Origin: CBDVBD01 sp965372135 | GTDB taxonomy: Bacteria > Electryoneota > RPQS01 > CBDVBD01 | Assembly: GCA_965372135.1 (NCBI GenBank) | Contig: CBDVBD010000011.1 | Coordinates: 1 to 38,079, forward strand | Direction: 5' to 3' | Length of the DNA stretch: 38,079 nucleotides | Part shown: positions 16,601-23,041 of the stretch, piece after piece | Layout: each line of letters opens with the position of its first letter | Position numbering within the stretch: position 1 is the stretch's first letter | Notes under the pieces: generated by a model | Databases searched by the model: none | Seen by the model: the letters and a program-made list of their open reading frames with translations, nothing else | Told to the model about the DNA's origin: nothing | Program-made: the position numbers and the translations under genes

Positions 16601-16924
16601 ATGGCGTTGTTGGAAATTACCGATCAGAATTTCGAAACGGAAATATTGGGCAGTAACCTGTTGGCGATATTGGATTTTACCGCCAGTTGGTGTCAGCCCT
16701 GCAAGAAGATAAAAAAATCATTGGAGGAATTGGCGCCGGAATACGAAGGGCGGGTAATGTTCGGAGAGCTTAACGTGGAGACCAGTTCTGAAACCGCCAC
16801 TAAATACGGAGTAACCTCGCTTCCTCAGGTGATGTTTTTCCGGAGCGGCGAGCATCTGGAAACCGTATTCGGCGTCCTTGCCAAACCAAAAATAGCAGCC
16901 AAGATCGATGGCTTTCTGGAATAA
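16601..16924 (+). CDS. Thioredoxin with CQPC active site
   Basis: A 107-residue single thioredoxin fold with no signal peptide, so cytoplasmic. The active site is W30-C31-Q-P-C34-K, where the usual Gly of CGPC is replaced by Gln. The cis-proline loop (TSLPQVMFF) and the Gly-rich end (VFGVLAKPKIAAKI) are normal. GAGGA lies 6-10 bases before the ATG. Placed directly after dsbD, it is a natural electron donor for DsbD; that pairing is inference from order. A changed residue between the cysteines often shifts the redox potential. Confidence 0.93.
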   Translation: MALLEITDQNFETEILGSNLLAILDFTASWCQPCKKIKKSLEELAPEYEGRVMFGELNVETSSETATKYGVTSLPQVMFFRSGEHLETVFGVLAKPKIAAKIDGFLE

Positions 16925-16940
16925 CAGCCGGAGATTTTTC

Positions 16941-18053
16941 ATGGATACTAAGACCATCCTGTGTTGGGTCCTGATTGTGATTGGGATCGCAGGATGGTCT
17001 TCTCTTTTTGCTGAGGATGGTTTCGATATCGGATCACAGCATTTGGGGGGCATAATTCAGGTCTGGGCTTCTGTTGAGAAGTATAATGAGACTTATTATT
17101 CTCAGCCGCCTATCATTCCATTTTCACCTCCAGACACTTCTTACCGAACCAAATTTGAATTATCTAAAATTCGGTTGAAGCTGGAGGGGGAAATCGTACC
17201 CGGGCATTACGGATATTACATTGAGGTGGATCCCTGGGGTTATCCACGCCTTGTGGACGCTTATATCCGCTGGTGGGTGACTCGTTATGTGACGTTGAAA
17301 ATTGGGCGGTTCCATCCAGCATTTACCATATACGGTCCAGCACCTGTCGATCAGTTGGAATCCCCCTATTACCCTTTGACGACCGACAAGTTAGGACCTG
17401 GCAGGCAGGTCGGCATACAAATCAACCGACGCAGTCGTTTCGTACAGCTTCACCTTGGATATTTCAATGGTAGGAACGATTCGTGGGTGTGGGGAGATGA
17501 TACCGAGAATATGGACATCTTGGCTGCTGCAAATGTAGCGCTGGTGGATTGGGCGGATTTTTCAATGCAGGCGATATACGGTGAACATCATATTGCGACG
17601 GGTTTGAACGGGGAATATCTTTCGACCTGTTTATCATTGAAAATGGATTGGGAAATGCTTCTGCATCTACGTATGGAATGGGTGCAAGTACAGCGGGAAG
17701 TCACTTTTTATCCTGAATATACTATAGCTCATAACTTGAACTCTGATGGAGTATTGATACATTTCGGGTATAATTTCACCCCCGCATTTGAACCCTTTAT
17801 CAGGTACGAATGGCTTGAGGAGAGTTCCGTTATCAACATTAATCCTGAAACTATCTATTATTATTGGCAGGAAAGAATTACCTTAGGTATGCGATACGTT
17901 CTGGTTCCTGACAAGGTTACCATTAGCGGCTATTATCTGCATCACAATACCCAGTTATACTACGGGGAAGGTTATTATCCGGGTCGATGGGAAGCACTAC
18001 CAGGAAACAGCGTGAATCAACAAGCCATTCTGGAAATGCAGCTTACCTTTTAA
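16941..18053 (+). CDS. Outer-membrane porin, OprO/OprP-like
   Basis: The open frame begins upstream inside the thioredoxin gene, but the ATG at 16941 is chosen: it has CGGAG upstream and begins a proper signal peptide (MDTKTILCWVLIVIG to SSLFAED). The 370-residue product is rich in alternating aromatic/polar strands. The segment FELSKIRLKLEGEIVPGHYGYYIEVDP, followed by VDAYIRWWV, VTLKIGRFHPAF and GRQVGIQI, is the pattern of phosphate-selective porin-like 16-strand barrels. The protein ends in F, as barrel proteins do. The solute is unknown. It is the last gene of the redox unit, which may be coincidence. Its stop shares 4 bp with the convergent gene. Confidence 0.82.
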   Translation: MDTKTILCWVLIVIGIAGWSSLFAEDGFDIGSQHLGGIIQVWASVEKYNETYYSQPPIIPFSPPDTSYRTKFELSKIRLKLEGEIVPGHYGYYIEVDPWGYPRLVDAYIRWWVTRYVTLKIGRFHPAFTIYGPAPVDQLESPYYPLTTDKLGPGRQVGIQINRRSRFVQLHLGYFNGRNDSWVWGDDTENMDILAAANVALVDWADFSMQAIYGEHHIATGLNGEYLSTCLSLKMDWEMLLHLRMEWVQVQREVTFYPEYTIAHNLNSDGVLIHFGYNFTPAFEPFIRYEWLEESSVININPETIYYYWQERITLGMRYVLVPDKVTISGYYLHHNTQLYYGEGYYPGRWEALPGNSVNQQAILEMQLTF

Positions 18054-18283
18054 TTCTTTTCTTTCTTTCCAGTTAACTCTTCCAATTCTTTCCTTAGCAT
18101 ATCATTTTCTTCGGTCAATCGATCCAGGTCTCGTTTTGCATGCTGCACCTGGAAACGGTCCTTGCCGGTGGATTTTGGGTCCAAAAACGCCGCCTGCCGC
18201 AGCTTATCCATCTGGATCTTAATCTGCACCAACCGCCGGTTGATCTCCCGAATACGTTTTTCTCTATCTGTGGTGTCAGCCAT
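18050..18283 (-). CDS. Small charged coiled-coil protein
   Basis: A 77-residue, highly charged, Cys-free protein with GGAGG seven bases before the ATG. Two predicted helices (about 5-32 and 45-72) show heptad spacing of Leu, Ile and Met (IREINRRLVQIKIQMDKL; RDLDRLTEENDMLRKELEEL). It looks like an intracellular coiled coil, perhaps a dimer. No family is recognised. It is the last gene of the envelope operon, 23 bp after the barrel gene. Its TAA shares TTAA with the TAA of the opposite porin gene. Confidence 0.75.
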   Translation of the reverse strand: MADTTDREKRIREINRRLVQIKIQMDKLRQAAFLDPKSTGKDRFQVQHAKRDLDRLTEENDMLRKELEELTGKKEKN

Positions 18284-18306
18284 TGAGAACCTCCGGTAAT
18301 TTCTTA

Positions 18307-19452
18307 TTAAAAATATACATGAAATCGAATGAATCCGCTGGCGTTACCGTCGCGGAATTCCGCCAGGTCACCTCCGAAAGGAATCACTGCCGACAGGATA
18401 ATCTCGCTGGACATGGATATATCGTAATAGAGCCAGGGATTAATCAGTAAGCTTTGGTCGGACAAGTTTCCAATCCCGTACAACGCACCCCGCCACAAAT
18501 CCCCCAACGTCTTTTCCACTCCCGCCAATCCGTAATTTTCCCCCAAGAAAACGTTGCTGCGGTACAGTTGAGTCAACCAATCATCGGCGGTGTAGTCATT
18601 TTCGGATGACTTACCGTCGCCGTTGTGGAAGCCTTCCAGCTTGAAATACCAGCCATCGACAGTGGTGTAATCCGTTCCAACTACCAATTTCAAGGGATCA
18701 TCACGATTCGGATCGAACAAATAGGCGCCCTCCGCCCAAATCCCCGGTCCCCACAGTTCGCCGGTGATATCCCATCCTAAATATCTCTCTTTGCCGACGT
18801 AGGCTTCGGCGGAGATGGGGGATAGTGTACGCTCCAAATAGGAGACCGATGCATCGAATCCAAGCAGATAATCCAGCCACCGGATGCCTTTTCCGGAATT
18901 GTTCCAGGTGTCTTCGGGGACAAATATGGCGGCAATATACCCGTCAGTGCGCCAGGGGACAGTGACCTTTACCGCATTGATCCCCTCTTCGATGTAGGTT
19001 GGATCGGTTGGTGATTTTACGGTGAACAAATCGGTGGGATTCCAGGCATATCCGGTGCCCCATTTCAGGGGTTGTATTCCGAATTGGAAACGGACACGTT
19101 TCCAAAAGAGATCCACCATGGCACGATCCAGAAACACGCGATCTTCCAAGGTTACCCCCGGTGTGGACTCCACCTGAGATCGCAGGGAATCAGGGACGAT
19201 TTCCGATGGCGACCATTGGATACGACCATGGTAGGAGATCGCCGCCAATGTGGCTTCAGCGGATACTCTCGCCGCGGGATCGGCTCGGAATGTGATTCGC
19301 AGTTGATTGTACGCCGACCACGCTTCCGACCGGTTGATGCGGCTCAGTGACAGCTGATGTTCCAACAGCCCGGAGATGTCCACCCCATCATATGCCGGTA
19401 CAGCGGTTGCCGCCAACATCGTTACGCTTATTATGAAAATTACGACACGCAC
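18307..19452 (-). CDS. Outer-membrane beta-barrel protein of the LolA-like/permease operon
   Basis: A signal peptide (1-20, ending VPA) is followed by amphipathic strands throughout and a C-terminal FHVYF, the aromatic end typical of outer-membrane barrels. The block FQFGIQPLKWGTGYAWNPTDLF (around 120-140), followed by DPTYIEEG, resembles barrels found beside LolA-like and transporter genes in other Gram-negative bacteria, as I recall. No enzyme motif is visible. The ATG overlaps the glycosyltransferase stop by 13 bp, so co-translation is likely. It probably forms the outer-membrane part of whatever this operon moves; that is inference. Confidence 0.8.
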   Translation of the reverse strand: MRVVIFIISVTMLAATAVPAYDGVDISGLLEHQLSLSRINRSEAWSAYNQLRITFRADPAARVSAEATLAAISYHGRIQWSPSEIVPDSLRSQVESTPGVTLEDRVFLDRAMVDLFWKRVRFQFGIQPLKWGTGYAWNPTDLFTVKSPTDPTYIEEGINAVKVTVPWRTDGYIAAIFVPEDTWNNSGKGIRWLDYLLGFDASVSYLERTLSPISAEAYVGKERYLGWDITGELWGPGIWAEGAYLFDPNRDDPLKLVVGTDYTTVDGWYFKLEGFHNGDGKSSENDYTADDWLTQLYRSNVFLGENYGLAGVEKTLGDLWRGALYGIGNLSDQSLLINPWLYYDISMSSEIILSAVIPFGGDLAEFRDGNASGFIRFHVYF

Positions 19453-20447
19453 ACGAAATCCTTACCCTCGATAAGTCCACAGGACTTATACAATTCCCGC
19501 CCTTGTTCTCTACCGCCTTTTTGACCCACAGCGTGCAATATCAGCGGACCGTGAATTTCCTTCACCCTTTCTACAGGTAACACAGGGATACCATACACTT
19601 TATTTCCAATTTTCTGGGGATCGACTTCCACGAATGCCTGAACCGTCACATCCTGTTTCATCAACTCCCGGGCGAACGCCTTCCCCACCGGACCGGCGGC
19701 GGAAACCACCGCATCCCTGTCCTTTAACAATGTCCGTTTCAGCACCGACACCTTCAATGTCCTGAACCGGCTCAGGTGGTATCGTGATTCGGTGCGGGAG
19801 AGCCGTTCGGGATGGTCGCGCCAGAATAGTAAGGTCTTATCGATTTTCCCGAATGTCTTCCCCCGTTCACAGAGTCGAAAAATCAGGTCGTAATCTTCCG
19901 GAAATCCGTTATCTAAGTAACCGCCGGCATCGATGACTTCTGCCCGCCTGCATGCCAACGCAGGGTGGGGAATAGGGCATTCTACAAACAGGTCCCGGAC
20001 AATATCCTCATGTGAAACCAGGGAATTGACCCACTGCTCGTATAGCAGCAACCCATCTTTCAATCCCTGGCTGGGAAAATAACGAATCAGACTGCCCCAC
20101 ACATCAACGTCCGGATAATCAGCCATGGCTTTTCGGTAATGATCGATTCGCCCGGGATGCGCAACGTCATCGGCATCCATCCTAAGCATCCATTCCCCGG
20201 TTACTGCCTCCAGTCCGGCGTTTAAAGCAGCGATCAACCCTTGGTGTGAGGTATGTAGCACCCGCACCCGGGGATCACGATCAGCATAACTGTCCGCAAT
20301 AGCACCTGACTGGTCGTCAGAACCATCATCCACCAAGATGATTTCGATATTTCCATCCTGGGATTTCAACACAGATGTCATCGCCGCCGGCAGTGTGTTT
20401 TGAGCATTGTACACCGGCATCAATATTGAAATCAGAGTTGGGATCAC
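19440..20447 (-). CDS. GT2 glycosyltransferase with C-terminal Rossmann-like domain
   Basis: Residues 5-210 are a GT-A family 2 glycosyltransferase. LISILMPVYNAQNTL opens the fold, LVDDGSDD binds the nucleotide, the DxD-type metal site is D91-A-D-D94 in LRMDADD, and the ED base motif is E184-D185 in FPEDYDL. From about 245 a second part follows: SAAGPVGKAFARELM, then VEVDPQKIGNKVYGIPVLP. It resembles the nucleotide- or sugar-binding Rossmann fold of PglD-like and sugar-methyltransferase C-termini. The GTG start overlaps the stop of the LolA-like gene as GTGA. It should transfer a sugar from a nucleotide donor on the cytoplasmic side. The acceptor is unknown. Confidence 0.88.
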   Translation of the reverse strand: MIPTLISILMPVYNAQNTLPAAMTSVLKSQDGNIEIILVDDGSDDQSGAIADSYADRDPRVRVLHTSHQGLIAALNAGLEAVTGEWMLRMDADDVAHPGRIDHYRKAMADYPDVDVWGSLIRYFPSQGLKDGLLLYEQWVNSLVSHEDIVRDLFVECPIPHPALACRRAEVIDAGGYLDNGFPEDYDLIFRLCERGKTFGKIDKTLLFWRDHPERLSRTESRYHLSRFRTLKVSVLKRTLLKDRDAVVSAAGPVGKAFARELMKQDVTVQAFVEVDPQKIGNKVYGIPVLPVERVKEIHGPLILHAVGQKGGREQGRELYKSCGLIEGKDFVCVS

Positions 20448-21187
20448 TGCCTTGTTCCCAGCGCTCGTCTGGTAAAGAACTCGTCAGGATGTTTCACCCC
20501 CACTTCCAGCGAAGTTACCGTAATCGTGGTTCGGGTGTCTTGCTTCAATAGATCCCGCATCACAGTGCGATGTGGAAGCCACCGCCCCTCAACCTTTTTC
20601 ACCTGATCCTGCACCACTTCCTTCAGGACTTTCCCGCTCTTGGATATCAATTCGATGCGTTTCGGCACCCAATGTTCCGTGTCAACTATCACCCGGCGCT
20701 GATAGTAAGTAACATCTGGAACCTTGGCAGTCAATTGCAGCGCCACTTCCCCCTCCATTTCATGGGGCAGGAATTCTGCGGCATAATCCTCCAACAGTGT
20801 CGAACTTTCCGTCATGTCTTCGTACGATACATCCGACCCCATCATCCCCTCCCGCAACCGATGCCCCTGAATCAATAACGTCTTCTTATTGGCAGGAAAG
20901 TATATCCACAGCGACTTTTCGCGTCTCAGGTATTCGCTGTCCTTTTCCCGTGCCGGGCTAAGGATTTTGATTCGCGTCGTGTCGGTGCCTTGAGTATAGA
21001 TAATCATTTCCACACTGCGTACATCATCGGGTCCGTACACGATTTCCATGGTAGCATGTTGGGTTGCACTGGGCAGATACAACTGTGCATCGATACGATC
21101 CAACACCTCTTCCGGTGTCAATCCGTAAGCGCTTATCGAGAGTATGGCGAGCCAAATCGACATCCATTCTATACACCTAATGATCAT
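20444..21187 (-). CDS. LolA-like outer-membrane lipoprotein-sorting family protein
   Basis: A 247-residue periplasmic protein with a signal peptide (1-23). The core matches the LolA-like lipoprotein-sorting family: ATMEIVYG, then SLWIYFPANKKTLLI (about 91-105) and the characteristic GMMGSDVSYEDM (about 114-125), followed by strands ending in IELISKSGKV and RWLPHRTVM. LolA-fold proteins carry lipids or lipoproteins through the periplasm in a half-open barrel. It lies between a LolC/E-like permease and an outer-membrane barrel, so it is a good candidate for the soluble carrier of that system. It is not LolA proper. The ATG at 21187 has AGGAT upstream; an ATG eight codons later is the alternative. 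Confidence 0.87.
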   Translation of the reverse strand: MIIRCIEWMSIWLAILSISAYGLTPEEVLDRIDAQLYLPSATQHATMEIVYGPDDVRSVEMIIYTQGTDTTRIKILSPAREKDSEYLRREKSLWIYFPANKKTLLIQGHRLREGMMGSDVSYEDMTESSTLLEDYAAEFLPHEMEGEVALQLTAKVPDVTYYQRRVIVDTEHWVPKRIELISKSGKVLKEVVQDQVKKVEGRWLPHRTVMRDLLKQDTRTTITVTSLEVGVKHPDEFFTRRALGTRQ

Positions 21188-21218
21188 AGATCCTATCCTA
21201 TTCTGAGAAGTCGCGTAG

Positions 21219-21241
21219 GTCAGGATCCCTGCGATCCTGAC
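21219..21241. repeat. Palindromic intergenic repeat, short form (copy 1)
   Basis: Perfect 9-bp arms GTCAGGATC (21219-21227) and GATCCTGAC (21233-21241) around CCTGC, with GTAG just before. It lies in the 65-bp gap between the permease and LolA-like genes, 11 nt after the permease stop on the - strand. A second copy at 33865 differs only in the loop. No T tract follows, so it is unlikely to be a full terminator within the operon. Confidence 0.8.
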
Positions 21242-21252
21242 ATTCTTCTATA

Positions 21253-22494
21253 TTACATCACCTTCATCGTCACCGCCGCCGGGACTTTCGCTGCTTTCCA
21301 TGCCGGGTACAGTGCCGCTAATCCCGAAAACAAAATACCGGTTAACACCCCCACTAACAAGTAGTTCCATTGGAAATCAGGATACAAAGCGTTTCCTATC
21401 GGCATGTCAAGATTTGCCAACGCATCTCCCAATTGTATCCCCACCGATTCCGTCCACATCGACACCCCAGCACCCAAAACACCCCCTACGATGCCCCCTA
21501 TTATACCGATCATCAGCGCTTCCATCACCACCAAAAAGACAATCGACTTCTTACCGACACCCAACGCTTTCATCATCCCGATTTCTTTCTTGCGTTCCAA
21601 CACCGACATCAGCATGGTGTTGGCGATGGTTGATCCAGCGAGAATCATGAAAATAGCGATCAGGAAGCCGATCATGACGTCTAATTGGCTCAGGGCTTGC
21701 ACCATTCCACCTTGCTTTGTCCATGGGCGGACCACCAGTTCCATGTTTCGCCAGGTAGGAATATAATTCTGCACCGACTGCGCCGCCGTTTCCGCATTCT
21801 GCATGTTATCGGTCATCAGCAGGATTTCCGTGCTGCGATCCGTCATATCCAACAATTCCTGAGCAGTCTGAATCGGCAGCATGAACGTGTTTTTGTCCAT
21901 CGGATTGATATTGGTTCTGAAAGTGCCGCTGACCACTAAATCCATCGCGTACAATCCCCGTCGTGACGTGGACGCCCAAATCCAAATGGTATCCCCCACT
22001 TCGACCTCCAATTCTTCCCGCAGTAATTCACCCAACAATACTTCGTGACTATCGGGAAGAGGAACACGTCCTGAATGCAATAGTTCATTCGGTCTGAGGA
22101 TTCCGTCCTCTTTCTCAAAGTCGATGCCAAGCCCCGAATGCGGCTTAATGCGTGAGACCTCGCCGGTCTCTAAAAAACCCCAAAAACTGATTCGGGGTGA
22201 TGCGATAAAAACGGTCGGCAGTTGTTCCAGCGAATCGCACAGTGCCGCCACGTCAGGAAGTGTGATGTTCAGAGGACGGAGGATTTCCTTTTTCGCATAT
22301 TCCGGTGCGGTAATCCTTACGTGACCGGTTTGCAATTGTATCGCTTTTTGGAACACCGTGGCGGCAATTCCTTGAAAATAGCTGAGAGCAAACACCACAA
22401 TCGCCACTGCAAAACCCACCGCAGACGCCGTCAGCAGCGTCCGCCGCCGGTTTCTGCCCACATTTCGTATCCCAACACGCCACAGGAAGTTCAT
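21253..22494 (-). CDS. ABC transporter permease, LolC/LolE-FtsX type
   Basis: A 413-residue membrane protein with the MacB/LolC topology. One N-terminal transmembrane helix (about 20-45, after RNRRRTLLTASAVG) is followed by a large periplasmic domain (about 46-265) and three C-terminal helices in the FtsX core. The core is visible as FMILAGSTIANTMLMSVLERKKEIGMMKALGVGKKS, then a Gly-rich helix and LAALYPAWKAAKVPA. Such permeases extract lipoproteins or move substrates in the periplasm, powered by a LolD-type ATPase. No ATPase gene is adjacent, so it must be encoded elsewhere. The LolA-like gene follows after 65 bp. It is first in the operon, behind a promoter at 22532-22560. Confidence 0.92.
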   Translation of the reverse strand: MNFLWRVGIRNVGRNRRRTLLTASAVGFAVAIVVFALSYFQGIAATVFQKAIQLQTGHVRITAPEYAKKEILRPLNITLPDVAALCDSLEQLPTVFIASPRISFWGFLETGEVSRIKPHSGLGIDFEKEDGILRPNELLHSGRVPLPDSHEVLLGELLREELEVEVGDTIWIWASTSRRGLYAMDLVVSGTFRTNINPMDKNTFMLPIQTAQELLDMTDRSTEILLMTDNMQNAETAAQSVQNYIPTWRNMELVVRPWTKQGGMVQALSQLDVMIGFLIAIFMILAGSTIANTMLMSVLERKKEIGMMKALGVGKKSIVFLVVMEALMIGIIGGIVGGVLGAGVSMWTESVGIQLGDALANLDMPIGNALYPDFQWNYLLVGVLTGILFSGLAALYPAWKAAKVPAAVTMKVM

Positions 22495-22531
22495 CGATTA
22501 TCCCGTTTTAGTAGTATCCAGTTCGGGTATA

Positions 22532-22560
22532 AACTTATGATTTATTTCAGATAAAGTCAA
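22532..22560 (-). promoter_or_regulatory. Sigma-70 promoter of the permease/LolA-like/GT2/barrel operon
   Basis: On the - strand TTGACT (22560-22555) and TAAGTT (22537-22532) are 17 bp apart; the -10 is weak. The leader to the ATG at 22494 would be about 30 nt. TTGACTTT again opens the -35 side. Confidence 0.55.
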
Positions 22561-22721
22561 GCAATTTGTTTTTGAAAATATAACCGGTTCATTTGGACTA
22601 AATGTGAACTTCTGCGTTGGTGCTAAATTTCGTGATTGTTGATAGTTAGATCAACAAAAGTACCAAGAGTATAAGAAAATGTAAAATTTTTGTAAAAAAT
22701 CGTATGACAGTGATTTAGCCC
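22561..22721. other. AT-rich divergent intergenic region with an inverted repeat
   Basis: Most of the 331-bp gap between the divergent permease and mini-ORF units. No gene is visible. An inverted repeat TTGTTGAT (22636-22643), AGTTAG, ATCAACAA (22650-22657) lies about midway between the two promoters and could be an operator serving both. The remainder, including poly-A/T runs near 22680, shows nothing further. Confidence 0.4.
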
Positions 22722-22750
22722 TTGACTTTTGCCAATTCCCTAACTATATT
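22722..22750 (+). promoter_or_regulatory. Sigma-70 promoter of the mini-ORF and beta-propeller genes
   Basis: TTGACT (22722-22727) and TATATT (22745-22750) are 17 bp apart. The 29-bp site matches the tRNA-Gln promoter at all but a few spacer positions, including TTGACTTTT, then CCAATT, then CCT, then TATATTA. The leader to the ATG at 22826 is about 69 nt. Confidence 0.8.
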
Positions 22751-22825
22751 AAAGTGGAAGTATTCGTGATGGTGGATTTTAGACAATCCCGCCTATAACT
22801 AACCATTGCGAATGGAGGGTATATC

Positions 22826-22981
22826 ATGAATGAGTATTGGTTAGCCTTTCCTCGCCGACAACACTTCTGCTTCCTGCTATCGTTGTCAATACTTATCGTT
22901 GCATGTTTCTCCCTGTCCTACGCCACGATTCTACATGTTCCATCACAATATCAAATTCAGAAATTGATTCTGATCAAGTAA
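22826..22981 (+). CDS. 51-codon secreted-type ORF, probable internal-deletion remnant
   Basis: A strong GGAGGG lies 5 nt before the ATG, and the frame is open for 51 codons to TAA. Residues 1-33 form a signal peptide: charged start, hydrophobic FCFLLSLSILIVACFSL, then SYA. The mature part is only ATILHVPSQYQIQKLILIK. ILHVPSQYxxIQ is the usual first strand of exported beta-helix proteins, and KLILIK is how T9SS-type tails end. The next gene ends RLILIK, encoded by almost the same bases (TTGATTCTGATCAA). It therefore looks like the first and last codons of a secreted gene with the body removed in frame. A genuine short membrane peptide cannot be excluded. Confidence 0.55.
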   Translation: MNEYWLAFPRRQHFCFLLSLSILIVACFSLSYATILHVPSQYQIQKLILIK

Positions 22982-23041
22982 AGGAAATTTACCAACAATC
23001 AGCTGAAAAGAATCTTTGAACCAAAAGCAGTGAGGTGTGAA

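Noticed and set aside
21219..21241. Short palindromes as rho-independent terminators inside operons
   Set aside because: They lack a T tract on either strand and lie between co-directional genes; a REP-like repeat is a better description.
22837..23019. 60-codon + frame overlapping the mini-ORF
   Set aside because: It begins inside the mini-ORF in another frame without a ribosome site; the 22826 frame has GGAGGG, a signal peptide and a family-type start and end.
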